A stretch of DNA of 64,000 nucleotides from [Clostridium] asparagiforme DSM 15981 (GTDB lineage Bacteria > Bacillota > Clostridia > Lachnospirales > Lachnospiraceae). The stretch is taken from positions 310,001-374,000 of the forward strand of contig CP102272.1 of NCBI GenBank assembly GCA_025149125.1, in the 5' to 3' direction. The position numbers and the translations under genes were made by a program. Positions 1 through 9,020 of the stretch are shown here, one piece after another; positions within the stretch are counted from its first letter, which is position 1, and each line of letters starts with the position of its first letter. The notes below the pieces were generated by a model. The model searched no databases, was not told the origin of the DNA, and was given only the letters and a program-made list of their open reading frames with translations.

Positions 1-138
1 ATTACCCAGTCCATTTTACAGACGGACTACGCGCCGGTGCAGGCCTTTACGGTGGTCAGCGTTCTCATTTACATGGTCATCAACCTGATACTGGACATCC
101 TGTACGCCGTGGTTGACCCGAGAATTACATACAATTAG
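1..138 (+). CDS. Peptide ABC transporter permease, DppB-like (C-terminal end only)
   Basis: The window opens inside this gene; only the last 45 codons are present, in frame from base 1 to a TAG. The tail has one hydrophobic segment and ends in the VVDPRI motif that closes DppB/OppB-type permeases; the complete paralogue at 18537 ends the same way (LVDPRI). It lies 11 bases before a DppC-type permease, so it is the first permease of a dipeptide/oligopeptide importer. Substrate unknown. The family call rests on the short tail plus context. Confidence 0.8.
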   Translation: MTQSILQTDYAPVQAFTVVSVLIYMVINLILDILYAVVDPRITYN

Positions 139-149
139 GAGGAAGAAGG

Positions 150-1010
150 ATGAGTGAGCAGAAGAATATCGGTATTGACAGGCCCTCCTTTCTTCAACGG
201 CTGGTAAAACAGAAAATGGCGCTGGTGGGCGGGATCGTGATCCTGCTGTGGCTGCTGGTGGGCCTGGTGTCGTTTTTCTACACGCCCTACGGGCCCAATG
301 AGGTCAATATGGCGGAAAAGCTTATGGCCCCCGGCGCGGGCCATCTGATGGGAACGGACAACTTCGGCCGTGATATTTTGAGCCGTATGATGTGCGGGGC
401 CAGAATCTCCCTGCTGCTGGGCTTTGTGGCAGTGTGTATCTCACTGTGCATCGGCATCCCGTTGGGAGCGTTTTCCGGCTACTACGAGGGAAAGGCCGGA
501 AATCTGATCATGCGCGTGATGGATTCGCTCCAGGCGTTCCCCATGCTGGTTCTGGTGATGTCCATCTCCGTGGCCCTGGGGCGCAACAGCTTCAGCGCCA
601 TGCTGGCCGTGGGCATCGCGGGCATCCCCAATTTCGCCCGTCTCATGTACGCCCAGACCCTTTCGGTCAAGCAGAGCGCCTTCATCGAGGGCGAACACGC
701 CATCGGCCTGCCCCGGCGGGATATCCTGGTGCGGCACATCCTGCCCAACTGTATCACGCCGATTCTGGTGCGCTTGTCCCTGAGCCTGGGCAGCGCGATT
801 CTGACGGTTTCCAGCTTAAGCTTTCTGGGAATCGGCGTGCAGCCGCCCACGCCGGAGTGGGGCTATATGATCTCCGACGCCCGGGGCTATATTCTGACCG
901 GCGAGTGGTGGATGATCTTTTTCCCGGGCCTGGCCATCGCCAGCCTGGTGCTGTCCTTCAATCTGTTCGGCGACGGCCTGCGGGACGCCCTGGACTACCG
1001 GACGCAGTAA
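150..1010 (+). CDS. Peptide/nickel-type ABC transporter permease, DppC-like
   Basis: 286-aa inner-membrane permease of the DppC/OppC family. A short cytoplasmic N-terminus leads into a first membrane helix (about residues 25-48), followed by the HxMGTDNFGRDILSR signature of this family, then five further hydrophobic segments with the cytoplasmic EAA-like loop around GEHAIGLPRRDILVRHILPN that contacts the ATPases. It ends NLFGDGLRDALD, standard for DppC. The start follows GGAGGAAG by a normal spacing. It pairs with the truncated DppB upstream and the ATPases at 2892 and 3863. The substrate cannot be told from sequence. Confidence 0.93.
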   Translation: MSEQKNIGIDRPSFLQRLVKQKMALVGGIVILLWLLVGLVSFFYTPYGPNEVNMAEKLMAPGAGHLMGTDNFGRDILSRMMCGARISLLLGFVAVCISLCIGIPLGAFSGYYEGKAGNLIMRVMDSLQAFPMLVLVMSISVALGRNSFSAMLAVGIAGIPNFARLMYAQTLSVKQSAFIEGEHAIGLPRRDILVRHILPNCITPILVRLSLSLGSAILTVSSLSFLGIGVQPPTPEWGYMISDARGYILTGEWWMIFFPGLAIASLVLSFNLFGDGLRDALDYRTQ

Positions 1011-1193
1011 GATTGTTCGTGCAGTGCGCCGCAGAGACGTGTGCGGAATTCTGGCATTTTCCGTATGCAAACCTGTGGTACACGGCACTGGACCTTTGTC
1101 GGGGAAGCCTGAGAGCGATTCTTAAGAGCGCCCGGGCGGAGGTCCGAACATAGAGTTACAGACACATATTTTAGAAATGGAGGAGAACAAGTT

Positions 1194-2861
1194 ATGAAGA
1201 AACGATTTCTGGCGGCACTGACCGCCGCTGTGATGGCAGCGTCCCTGGCGGGCTGCGGAGCCAACGCAAATGCAAACAATCCCAACGCCACCACCGCGGC
1301 CACCACCGCAGCGGGAGAGAGCGGGACGGCTCAGACGGGAGGAGAGACCCCGGCGGCCGCAGACAATTCGGCAAATGCGGGAGGCAAGGTGCTGACGCTG
1401 GCTTACGCCGAGGGCGGCAAGACGCTGAACCCCACCCAGGGCACGGATTCCACTTCCGCCGAGTTCATCAACGCGGCCTACGACCAGCTGGTTACCTACG
1501 GGAGCAAAACCAATGATCAGGGTTATGAGATGGCGGATACCAGCGATATCCAGCCCTCCCTGGCCAAGAGCTGGGAGGTGTCTGAGGACGGCCTTACCTA
1601 TGTGATCCATCTGGATGAGAACGCCAAGTTCGCCAACGGCGACCCGGTTACCGCCGACGCGGTGATTTATTCCTTTAACCGCATCAAGGATTCCAACTAT
1701 ACGGGTTTTCTGTATTCCCTGGCCAACATCGACACCATGGAGAAGACCGACGATCTCACCGTGACCTTTAAGCTGTCCAAGCCTTGCACCATTTTCTTCA
1801 ACCTGCTGCAGATGCACATTTTCTCCATCGTGAACCCCAACCAGCTGGAGGGGATGTCCGAGGAGGAGATCGATACCTTCCTGACCACCACCACCGTGGG
1901 TTCCGGCGCATTTGACATCGAGAAGTGGGATGCCACCACCGAGGTCATTTTAAACGCCCGTCCCGACTACTGGAAGGGGAAAGTGGATCTGGACAAGGTG
2001 ATTGTGAAGATCATTCCCGAGCCCTCCAACCGCGTGCTGCTGGCGGATAAAGGCGACGTGGATATCGCCAGAGTGATCCCGCCCAAGGATCTGTCCAAGC
2101 TGGAGGGTAATACGGACCTGGACATCCGGGTGTACGAGAGCGTTTCCATCGTGTACCTGTCCCTCAACACCCAGAAAGCGCCCCTGGACAATGTGAAGGT
2201 GCGCCAGGCGTTAAACTATGCGGTTCCCTACGATGTGATCGTGAACGACGTGATGAGCGGCAAAGCCAAGAAACTGGATTACGTCATCCCCAGCGCTATG
2301 CCGGGTCACATCACGGATACCACCGGAGCCTACACTCAGGATCTGGATAAGGCGAAAGCCCTGCTGGCCGAGGCCGGATACGCCGACGGTTTTGACATGA
2401 AGCTTGTGATCAGCACCGGCAACCAGGATTATGAGGACACCGCGATTCTGGTGCAGGCCGAGCTGGCCAAGATCGGCGTAAACTTAAGCATCGAGAAGAT
2501 GGAGCGCGCCCAGTATCTGGAAGCTACCAGAAGCCACAACTTTGATATGGCGATCTCCAGCTATTCTTCTTTTGTAAACGACCCGGGTTATTTCTTCGGA
2601 AACTGCCTGTATTCTCAGGGCGAGTACAACTACGGCTCCTACAAGAGCGACGAGGTGGACGGCATCTGGGATAAGGCCGAGTCCTCCAACGACTTGAACG
2701 AGCGCTACGAGCTGTACACCGAGGCCCAGAAAATCGTGGCCGAGGACGCTCCGTGGGTTCCGCTGTATGAGAAGGCCAATATCTACGTGCTGAACAAGAA
2801 TGTGAAGAGCTTTATGTATTATCCGGACGGAGCCGTGCGTTTCGCACAGATTTCCAAATAA
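1194..2861 (+). CDS. Peptide ABC transporter substrate-binding lipoprotein (SBP family 5)
   Basis: 555-aa extracytoplasmic solute-binding protein anchored by a lipid. Residues 1-20 form a signal peptide with lipobox LAGC (Cys about 21), followed by an Ala/Thr/Gly-rich linker of about 50 residues and then the SBP_bac_5 fold (for example DGLTYVIHLDENAKFANGD and the DNVKVRQALNYAVP segment). The length is typical of DppA/OppA. The start has GGAGGAGAA upstream. A 183-bp gap separates it from the permease upstream, with no terminator seen, so it is probably the same operon. The ligand is inferred to be a peptide only from family. Confidence 0.92.
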   Translation: MKKRFLAALTAAVMAASLAGCGANANANNPNATTAATTAAGESGTAQTGGETPAAADNSANAGGKVLTLAYAEGGKTLNPTQGTDSTSAEFINAAYDQLVTYGSKTNDQGYEMADTSDIQPSLAKSWEVSEDGLTYVIHLDENAKFANGDPVTADAVIYSFNRIKDSNYTGFLYSLANIDTMEKTDDLTVTFKLSKPCTIFFNLLQMHIFSIVNPNQLEGMSEEEIDTFLTTTTVGSGAFDIEKWDATTEVILNARPDYWKGKVDLDKVIVKIIPEPSNRVLLADKGDVDIARVIPPKDLSKLEGNTDLDIRVYESVSIVYLSLNTQKAPLDNVKVRQALNYAVPYDVIVNDVMSGKAKKLDYVIPSAMPGHITDTTGAYTQDLDKAKALLAEAGYADGFDMKLVISTGNQDYEDTAILVQAELAKIGVNLSIEKMERAQYLEATRSHNFDMAISSYSSFVNDPGYFFGNCLYSQGEYNYGSYKSDEVDGIWDKAESSNDLNERYELYTEAQKIVAEDAPWVPLYEKANIYVLNKNVKSFMYYPDGAVRFAQISK

Positions 2862-2891
2862 CGGAATAAAAAACAGATTTGAGGGTTAAGT

Positions 2892-3866
2892 ATGGAGCCG
2901 ATTTTAAAAGTACAGGATTTGCATACAGAGATAACGACCAATTACGGCACCTTTGAGGCGGTGAGCGGCGTCAGCTTCGAGCTTGGAAAGGGCGAGACGC
3001 TGGGGCTGGTGGGGGAGTCCGGCTGCGGAAAGAGCCTGACCTCCTTATCCATCACCGGGCTTTTGGGGCCCAAGGTCCGCGTGGCCGCGGGGGAAGCCAT
3101 TTTCGAGGGGAGAGATATTTTCAAGCTCTCTCCCAAGGAGATGCGCCAGCTGCGGGGCGGAAAGATTTCCATGATTTTCCAGGAACCCATGACCGCGTTA
3201 AATCCGCTGTTTACCGTGGGCAACCAGATGGTGGAGATGATGCTGCCCCACATGAAGATCACCAAAAAGGAAGCGCTGAAGCGCTCCGTGGAGCTGCTCA
3301 CCGATATGGGAATCGAGCGGCCGGAGCAGGTGGTGAAGTCCTACCCCTTCGAGCTGTCCGGAGGTATGCTCCAGCGGGTGATGATTGCCATGAGCCTGTC
3401 CTGCAACCCAAAGATTCTGATTGCGGACGAGCCCACCACGGCTCTGGACGTGACGATCCAGGCCCAGATCCTCAAATTGATGAATGAACTGAAGCACAAG
3501 TACGACACCTCCATTATCCTGATCACCCACAACCTGGGCGTGGTGGCGCAAATCTGCGACCGGGTGGCGGTGATGTATTTCGGAAGAATCATGGAGACGG
3601 CTCCGGTGAAGCGGCTGTTTGAGCAGCCGCTCCATCCCTACACCAGGGGTCTGTTCCTGTGTATCCCCAAGCTGGATCAGGATGAGGATTTCCTCAGCAC
3701 CATCCCCGGCATGGTTCCGGCGCTGACGGAGAAAACGCAGGGCTGCGCCTTTGCGCCCCGCTGTCCGCGGTGCACGGACCGGTGCCGCCGGGAGGAGCCG
3801 GAGCTGGTGGAAGTGGAAGAAGGGCATTTTTGCAGATGCTGGGGCGTTCTGGAGGATAAGGCATGA
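2892..3866 (+). CDS. Peptide ABC transporter ATP-binding protein, DppD-like
   Basis: 324-aa cytoplasmic ATPase. Walker A is GESGCGKS (about residues 41-48), the ABC signature is LSGGMLQRV, Walker B is [12 protein letters not shown], and the switch His lies in ILITHNLG. The C-terminal oligopeptide extension contains CAFAPRCPRC, the Cys-containing motif of the OppD/DppD family. It follows the binding protein by 30 bases and overlaps the next ATPase by 4 bases (ATGA), so the two are translationally coupled. Together they energise the importer formed by the permeases at the start of the window. Confidence 0.93.
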   Translation: MEPILKVQDLHTEITTNYGTFEAVSGVSFELGKGETLGLVGESGCGKSLTSLSITGLLGPKVRVAAGEAIFEGRDIFKLSPKEMRQLRGGKISMIFQEPMTALNPLFTVGNQMVEMMLPHMKITKKEALKRSVELLTDMGIERPEQVVKSYPFELSGGMLQRVMIAMSLSCNPKILIADEPTTALDVTIQAQILKLMNELKHKYDTSIILITHNLGVVAQICDRVAVMYFGRIMETAPVKRLFEQPLHPYTRGLFLCIPKLDQDEDFLSTIPGMVPALTEKTQGCAFAPRCPRCTDRCRREEPELVEVEEGHFCRCWGVLEDKA

Positions 3867-4828
3867 GCAGACTGTTGGAAGTAAAAAATCTGAGCAAATT
3901 CTATACGAGCAAACAGGGCTTTTTCGGCGCCAAGTCCGAGACCGTGAAGGCGGTCAACCGGATCAGCTTCCACGTGGACGAGCAGGAGACCCTGGGCATC
4001 GTGGGGGAATCCGGCTGCGGCAAATCCACCACCGGGCGGGCGGTGCTGCGGCTTCATGAGCCCACGGAGGGAGAGATTCTGTACCGCGGGAAGGATATCT
4101 GCAAGCTGAGTCCGGAGGAGATGAAGCCCTACCGGCAGAAGATGCAGATCGTATTCCAGAACGCCAACTCGGCCCTGGACCCCAGGTGGACGGTGGAACA
4201 GTCCCTGGCTGAGCCCATCCGGCTCCATTACCCCCAGATCGGGCAGAAGGAGCTGGACGAGCGCATCGATCGCCTGATGGAGGAAGTGGGTTTCGCGCCC
4301 ATGTACAAGAAGAAGTATCCCCACGAGTTCTCCGGCGGCCAGCGCCAGCGAATTGGGATCGCCAAGGCGATCTCCGTCAGCCCGGAATTCGTGGTCTGCG
4401 ACGAGCCGGTGTCCGCCCTGGACGTCAGCGTCCAGGCCCAGGTGCTGAACCTGATGAAGAAATTACAGAGGGAACGGAACCTGTCTTATATGTTCATCTC
4501 CCACGATCTGTCCGTGATCCGGTTCATCAGCGACCGGGTGGGCGTGATGTACGCCGGGCGGCTGGTGGAGGTGGCGGAGACGAAGGAGTTCTTCGAGAAC
4601 GCGTTGCACCCGTATTCGCGGGTGCTGATGGCGGCCGTGCCGAAGCCGGTTGTGATGGACGACAAGGACGAGCTGTACCGGGGAATCGGGAAGATCGCCA
4701 AGGCGTCCCGGGAAGGGTGCCCGTTCTGCTCCAGATGCGCGCAGGCTACGGAGCGGTGCAGAGGGGAGATGCCGGAGCAGAGGGAAGTGACGGAAGGGCA
4801 TTTCGTGTCATGCCATTTGTATGAGTAA
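3863..4828 (+). CDS. Peptide ABC transporter ATP-binding protein, DppF-like
   Basis: 321-aa second ATPase of the peptide importer. Walker A is GESGCGKS, the signature is [15 protein letters not shown], and Walker B is FVVCDEPVSALDVS. The C-terminal extension CPFCSRCAQATERC is the DppF/OppF Cys motif. The start codon overlaps the stop of the DppD-like gene (ATGA), implying coupled translation and equal stoichiometry. It is the last gene of the operon; an intrinsic terminator follows about 33 bases after the stop. Confidence 0.93.
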   Translation: MSRLLEVKNLSKFYTSKQGFFGAKSETVKAVNRISFHVDEQETLGIVGESGCGKSTTGRAVLRLHEPTEGEILYRGKDICKLSPEEMKPYRQKMQIVFQNANSALDPRWTVEQSLAEPIRLHYPQIGQKELDERIDRLMEEVGFAPMYKKKYPHEFSGGQRQRIGIAKAISVSPEFVVCDEPVSALDVSVQAQVLNLMKKLQRERNLSYMFISHDLSVIRFISDRVGVMYAGRLVEVAETKEFFENALHPYSRVLMAAVPKPVVMDDKDELYRGIGKIAKASREGCPFCSRCAQATERCRGEMPEQREVTEGHFVSCHLYE

Positions 4829-4860
4829 GTGTGTGATTGAGATTTGATAAAGATATGGAG

Positions 4861-4908
4861 AAGGGGGCTGCCGCGATTGGGTGAAATGCGGCGGCCCCCT
4901 TCTATTTG
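4861..4908 (+). terminator. Intrinsic terminator of the first peptide ABC operon
   Basis: A 14-bp stem (AAGGGGGCTGCCGC paired with GCGGCGGCCCCCTT, one G-U wobble) encloses a 13-nt loop and is followed by TCTATTT. It ends the dpp-like operon and faces the convergent toxin gene. Confidence 0.85.
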
Positions 4909-4922
4909 GAATATGCTATAAG

Positions 4923-5258
4923 CTAAATGGGGTCTTCGTCTGTGACCGTGGAGAGTCCAAATAAAATGTTATAGATATCCTGTTTTTCATTCAGGACACG
5001 TACAATTTTTACGCAATTTCCTTCAATTCTGTAAAATAGATAATTGGGTCTTACATATAAATATCTGTAATCTGTCGAAATGTTGATCAGTCCGGCCAGG
5101 CTGGGCCCTTCTTCTGGAAATCGTTCCAGCCTGCGGGCTGAAGTAGTGATACGCCGGAGGCTTTTTTGAGCGACATCTGCTCCGTGCCGGGAAGTGATAA
5201 AATCTTTCATACGTGCCAAATCATCCATGGCCCGAGGTGCATAATCCAACTTAAACAT
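4923..5258 (-). CDS. ParE/RelE-superfamily toxin of a type II toxin-antitoxin pair
   Basis: 111-aa protein of the RelE/ParE fold. It opens with FKLDYAPRAMDDLARMKDFI, matching the N-terminal strand plus helix of ParE-like toxins, and has the central strands DYRYLYVRPNYLFYRI and VKIVRVLNEKQDI, where RelE/ParE toxins carry conserved Arg and Tyr residues. The gene lies 2 bases downstream of its antitoxin, the usual antitoxin-first order. Whether it poisons gyrase (ParE) or cuts mRNA (RelE) cannot be decided by eye. Confidence 0.85.
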   Translation of the reverse strand: MFKLDYAPRAMDDLARMKDFITSRHGADVAQKSLRRITTSARRLERFPEEGPSLAGLINISTDYRYLYVRPNYLFYRIEGNCVKIVRVLNEKQDIYNILFGLSTVTDEDPI

Positions 5259-5260
5259 GT

Positions 5261-5506
5261 TTATAACCCTAATGCGGCTTCCACCTCATCTGCGGAAAGC
5301 CACCCCTCCTCCCTGGCAGATTTTTCTCCTTTTTCCAGCTGAGCTAAGAGGGCAACCGTGGCGCGTAACCGGTCGAATTCGTCAATTTTTACAATGGCAT
5401 ATTCACCACGTCCGTTTCTTGTTAAATAGACCGGCTGATTGACTCCTACTTCTTTGAGCACTTCCGTATAGTTTCTTAAATCTGAAATTGGCTTAATATT
5501 GGGCAT
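5261..5506 (-). CDS. Phd/YefM-family antitoxin
   Basis: 81-aa antitoxin of the Phd/YefM type: the N-terminus MPNIKPISDLRNYTEVLKEV followed by PVYLTRNGRGEYAIVKIDEFD is the canonical DNA-binding domain, with a toxin-neutralising C-terminal tail. I place the start at the second Met: AAGGAG abuts the first ATG (5515) with no spacing but sits 9 bases before the ATG at 5506. It is the first gene of the pair and probably represses the promoter at 5530-5558 together with the toxin. Confidence 0.87.
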   Translation of the reverse strand: MPNIKPISDLRNYTEVLKEVGVNQPVYLTRNGRGEYAIVKIDEFDRLRATVALLAQLEKGEKSAREEGWLSADEVEAALGL

Positions 5507-5529
5507 AACTCTCATCTCCTTATGCTAAT

Positions 5530-5558
5530 ATTATATCTTCAAAGCTGTATAATATCAA
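5530..5558 (-). promoter_or_regulatory. Sigma-A promoter of the toxin-antitoxin pair
   Basis: Read on the minus strand, TTGATA, 17-bp spacer, TATAAT. It lies 24 bases upstream of the antitoxin start in an AT-rich stretch containing short symmetric repeats, as expected for an autoregulated TA promoter. Confidence 0.7.
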
Positions 5559-5624
5559 TGTAAATATACATGTTATTTTATCAACACTTTTTGAATAATC
5601 AAATGAAATTGTTTCCAACGCCCA

Positions 5625-6563
5625 TCACCCCTGCTGCGTTGCCAACCCCAAATCAAACGGCAATGCGTTGGGAATTGTGGCGTCGTAGACCAGGTTGTCC
5701 GCAAAGTCCAACCCAGGTTCCTCCGTCCGGCAGGTCTTTCTAAACTGGGCCGGGGACATGCCATAGGCCTGTTTGAAAATGTGGTAGAAATGGCTCAGGC
5801 TGTCGAACCCGGCGTCCTCGCAGATGGCGATCACCTTCTCGTCCGTGTTCTGGAGCTGGTTCACCACGTACTCCAGCCGGATGTCGTTGATCAGCTGAGT
5901 TGGGGATTTCTGTAAATACTTCCGGCAGGCCCGGGACAGGTGCTCGATGCTCTTGCCGGACAGGCGGTACAGGGCGGGAAGGCCCTCCACGAAGTTTTCT
6001 TTTTTCAGCATCTCCAGACTGAGCCAGCGCAGCCATTCCGGGGTCCGGCCGGAGCTCTTCTGTGGGGAGAGCACGAAATATTTGGTCAGAAGGCCGAACA
6101 CGGTGATGCGGAAAAATACATCGGATTTCTCCTTCAGGATCTTTTTGGTCAGCACCAGCTGCTCCAGCTCCGTGAGAATGGATTTGAACTCCTTCATGGA
6201 GACCTGGACGTGGGGAGGGCAGGGCGGGGAGAGCAGGTCGTCCCGGAAGGTGCCGCCCAGATATTGGGTGAGCCGGTCAAAGGTGTCCTCGGGCACGATC
6301 ATATTGATGATCTTGAAGTTGGAGGTCACGTCCATGTAGCAGTGCACGTCGTCCGGGCGGACAAAATAGAGAGCGCCAGGAGACAATGGCTCGGAGGTGG
6401 AGTTGATCAGGTGGGTGCCGTAGCCCTGGGCCACGATAAAAATTTCATAGTAGCTGTGACAGTGGATCTTCACCAGCTGCCGCCGGTCCGTGATGAAGCT
6501 GGCGTAGCCGTGGCTGGGTGAGCTTAAGATTCGGTTCGCGGTCAGGCGGGGGATATTTTTCAT
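5625..6563 (-). CDS. AraC-family transcriptional regulator with N-terminal cupin
   Basis: 312-aa regulator. Residues about 15-100 form an AraC-type cupin sensor (HCHSYYEIFIVAQG and PGALYFVRPDDVHCY are its typical strands). Residues about 205-300 carry two helix-turn-helix motifs, the second being the AraC signature around AGFDSLSHFYHIFKQAYGMSPAQFRK. It is divergent from the glycyl radical enzyme/sugar operon across 195 bases and is the likely activator of that operon, with a sugar or sugar derivative as inducer. That role is inferred from position only. Confidence 0.9.
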   Translation of the reverse strand: MKNIPRLTANRILSSPSHGYASFITDRRQLVKIHCHSYYEIFIVAQGYGTHLINSTSEPLSPGALYFVRPDDVHCYMDVTSNFKIINMIVPEDTFDRLTQYLGGTFRDDLLSPPCPPHVQVSMKEFKSILTELEQLVLTKKILKEKSDVFFRITVFGLLTKYFVLSPQKSSGRTPEWLRWLSLEMLKKENFVEGLPALYRLSGKSIEHLSRACRKYLQKSPTQLINDIRLEYVVNQLQNTDEKVIAICEDAGFDSLSHFYHIFKQAYGMSPAQFRKTCRTEEPGLDFADNLVYDATIPNALPFDLGLATQQG

Positions 6564-6678
6564 CTTCGTTGATCTCCTTGCGTGTAATTAATATCAATAT
6601 ACAACAAATAAAATATCATTTCAAGACAAGATAAGCACACATATATGTGATAATATCTAGTTGAATCAAGAAAAAGTT

Positions 6679-6726
6679 GTACAAAATGCGCAGAAAAAAC
6701 CGGTTTAGGCAGACTGAGTACAAAAT
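6679..6726. repeat. Pair of GTACAAAAT direct repeats in the AraC/GRE divergent region
   Basis: GTACAAAAT occurs at 6679-6687 and again at 6718-6726, 39 bases apart on the same strand, just upstream of the glycyl radical enzyme gene. Direct repeats are typical of AraC-family sites, but the spacing is longer than the classical 21 bases. Candidate operator only. Confidence 0.3.
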
Positions 6727-6758
6727 AGCTATGTCATAATATGGGAAAGAAGGAAACT

Positions 6759-9020
6759 ATGAACCATTTCAAAGTGAAAAACCCGCGAAAGGACCTGTCT
6801 TTTGAGATCGCCTTCACAAAAGCCTACCGCGACGCCGTGAAGCGGTACACCCATCCGGCGCAGATCGAGCTGGCGTGCCTTCGGGCCCAGTATCCGGCAA
6901 TCCTCCATCCGATCCAGGAAGAGGACTTGTTGGCCGGAAGGGTGGAGGCCGGGCTGGTGGGACTTGGCATTCAGGGGCAGACCGGCGGGTACGGCTACTA
7001 TATCGACGAACCGCGGGTGACGGAGGCGCTGGAGTTCGGCGAGGGGAACGCAAAATACCGGGAGGACCTGCACGATCTGCTGATTTTCTGGAAAACCAAC
7101 AGCAGCAACAATAAGGTCTTAAGGAACACCCCGGATTCCATCAAACATATCCTCTTTTCCGACAACTGGAAGCAGACCCCCCTTCCCGCCTCGCCCATTA
7201 TCCGCATGGCGGGGGCGTACCTGGACTTTGACAAGCTGATCCGCCTGGGGCTTCCCGGTATGCGGGCGGAGGTAACCGCCTACCGGGAGAGAGCGGAGCA
7301 GGAGGGCGGGGACGCGGTGCTCTACCAGTGTATGGACGGCGCCCTTGAGCTCATGGGGCAGGTGTGCCTCTGGTACCGGGACCAGGCTATGGAGCTTTTG
7401 GCGCAGGCCGGGGATGAGAAGCGAAAAGGGGAGCTGCGCCGCATGGCCCAGGCCCTGGAAGCCATCGCAGAGCGCGCCCCCGGCTCCATGATGGAGGCGC
7501 TGCAGCTGGTGTGGATTTACGGCATCATGGCCCCGCTGCTCCAATTTGGGCGCCTGGACGTTTACCTGGGAGACTGGTATGCCCATGACATCGACAACGG
7601 GGTGCTGACCGAGGAGGAGGCCCTGGCGCTGCTCCAGAGCTATTTCCGGCAGATCGACAGCCTGGACAGCGAGACGGACTGCCGGGTGATCGTGGGAGGC
7701 TACGGAAGGCGCAACCCCGAAAACGCGGACCGGCTGTGTATGACGGCTCTGGAAGCCTGCCGCACGGTGCGGGAGATTTTGCCCCAGTTCACCTTGAGGT
7801 TCAACCGGGAAACGCCGGAGTGCGTCTGGGACGCGGCCATGCGTTGCATCGAGGAGGGCCGCACCTACCCGCTGCTCTACAACGACGATGTGCTGGTGCC
7901 CGGCCTGATGAACGCCTTCCATGTGAGCCGGGAAAGGGCGGAGACATACGTGCCACTGGGCTGCGGCGAGATGGAGTTCGACCACTACAGCTTTGGAACG
8001 CCCAGCGGTTCCCTGAACACGTTAAAGATTCTGGAGCTGGCGGTCCGGGGCGGCTATGAGCCCATCATGGACTGGCACCTGGGAAAGCAGCTGAAGCCCA
8101 TCACACAGTGCAATACATTCGAGGAGTTTTTCCAGGTTTATAAAGAAAACCTGCAACACTATATTGAGGCCCAGGCCATATTTGAGAAATACGAGTATGA
8201 GATCACGGGGAAAATGCACAGCTTCATGTACGTGTCCATGCTTTACGACGGCGTGCTGGAGAGCGGCAAGGCCATATTCGACGGCGGCTGCCGGTATCTG
8301 GCCGGGACGCTGGAGCTCTACGGCGTGGTCAACGCGGTGAACAGCCTGGCGGCGGTGAAAAAACTGGTGTACGAGGACCGCACCGTCAGCGCAGAAGATC
8401 TGCTTCGGGCCATGAACGACAATTTCGTGGGCTGGGAGGTCCTGCGCAGGCAGCTTCTGGACGTGCCCAAGTACGGCAACGACGACGATTATGTGGACCG
8501 GATTTTCGTGGAGCTTCACGATTGGCTCTGCAAGACCATCAGCAGCCAGGCGGAAAAAGTGGGGTTAAAGAGCTACCTTGCAGTGAATATCAACAACGCC
8601 CAGAATACCACCCTGGGGCGCTGGGTGGGAGCCACGCCGGACGGAAGAAAGGCCGGGATGCCCATGGCAAACGCCAACAACCCCTCCTCAGGTTCGGATA
8701 AAAACGGTCTCACCGCCATGCTCAATTCCATTTTGAAACCCCGTCACGACAATCACGCGGGTATGGTGCAGAACCTGAGATTGTCCCGGGAGACCTTTGA
8801 ACAGAACCGGGAGAAGGTGAAGGGGCTGATCCGAAACTATTTCGACCGGGGCGGGGCGCACCTGATGATCACCGTGGTGGGAAAAGAGGACCTGAAAAAG
8901 GCGATGGAGCACCCGGAGGATTACCAGGACCTGATCGTGCGGGTGGGCGGCCTCAGCGCAAGGTACGTGCAGCTGAAAAAAGACGTACAGCAGGAGATTT
9001 ATGACCGTGCAACCTATTGA
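6759..9020 (+). CDS. Glycyl radical enzyme (pyruvate formate-lyase/dehydratase superfamily), substrate unknown
   Basis: 753-aa glycyl radical enzyme (GRE). The radical glycine is in RVGGLSARY (Gly about 731, consensus RVxGYxx), 22 residues from the C-terminus. The thiyl Cys is in PLGCGEMEF (Cys about 402), with Glu two residues later, a spacing found in GRE dehydratases and lyases rather than PFL, which has two adjacent Cys. I prefer the ATG at 6759 because GAAGGA precedes it; an in-frame ATG at 6741 has no ribosome binding site. Its activase overlaps its 3' end. The downstream sugar transporter and beta-galactosidase suggest a sugar-derived or polyol substrate; this is inference. Confidence 0.9.
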   Translation: MNHFKVKNPRKDLSFEIAFTKAYRDAVKRYTHPAQIELACLRAQYPAILHPIQEEDLLAGRVEAGLVGLGIQGQTGGYGYYIDEPRVTEALEFGEGNAKYREDLHDLLIFWKTNSSNNKVLRNTPDSIKHILFSDNWKQTPLPASPIIRMAGAYLDFDKLIRLGLPGMRAEVTAYRERAEQEGGDAVLYQCMDGALELMGQVCLWYRDQAMELLAQAGDEKRKGELRRMAQALEAIAERAPGSMMEALQLVWIYGIMAPLLQFGRLDVYLGDWYAHDIDNGVLTEEEALALLQSYFRQIDSLDSETDCRVIVGGYGRRNPENADRLCMTALEACRTVREILPQFTLRFNRETPECVWDAAMRCIEEGRTYPLLYNDDVLVPGLMNAFHVSRERAETYVPLGCGEMEFDHYSFGTPSGSLNTLKILELAVRGGYEPIMDWHLGKQLKPITQCNTFEEFFQVYKENLQHYIEAQAIFEKYEYEITGKMHSFMYVSMLYDGVLESGKAIFDGGCRYLAGTLELYGVVNAVNSLAAVKKLVYEDRTVSAEDLLRAMNDNFVGWEVLRRQLLDVPKYGNDDDYVDRIFVELHDWLCKTISSQAEKVGLKSYLAVNINNAQNTTLGRWVGATPDGRKAGMPMANANNPSSGSDKNGLTAMLNSILKPRHDNHAGMVQNLRLSRETFEQNREKVKGLIRNYFDRGGAHLMITVVGKEDLKKAMEHPEDYQDLIVRVGGLSARYVQLKKDVQQEIYDRATY

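Noticed and set aside
392..1153. 253-codon open frame overlapping the DppC-like permease
   Set aside because: It is the +2 shadow of a G+C-rich permease gene, has no ribosome binding site, and its composition (His/Arg/Gly-rich) is typical of frame shadows.
1011..1193. Possible gene or riboswitch in the 183-base gap before the first binding-protein gene
   Set aside because: No ORF with a ribosome binding site and no recognisable conserved RNA; it contains only short imperfect stems.
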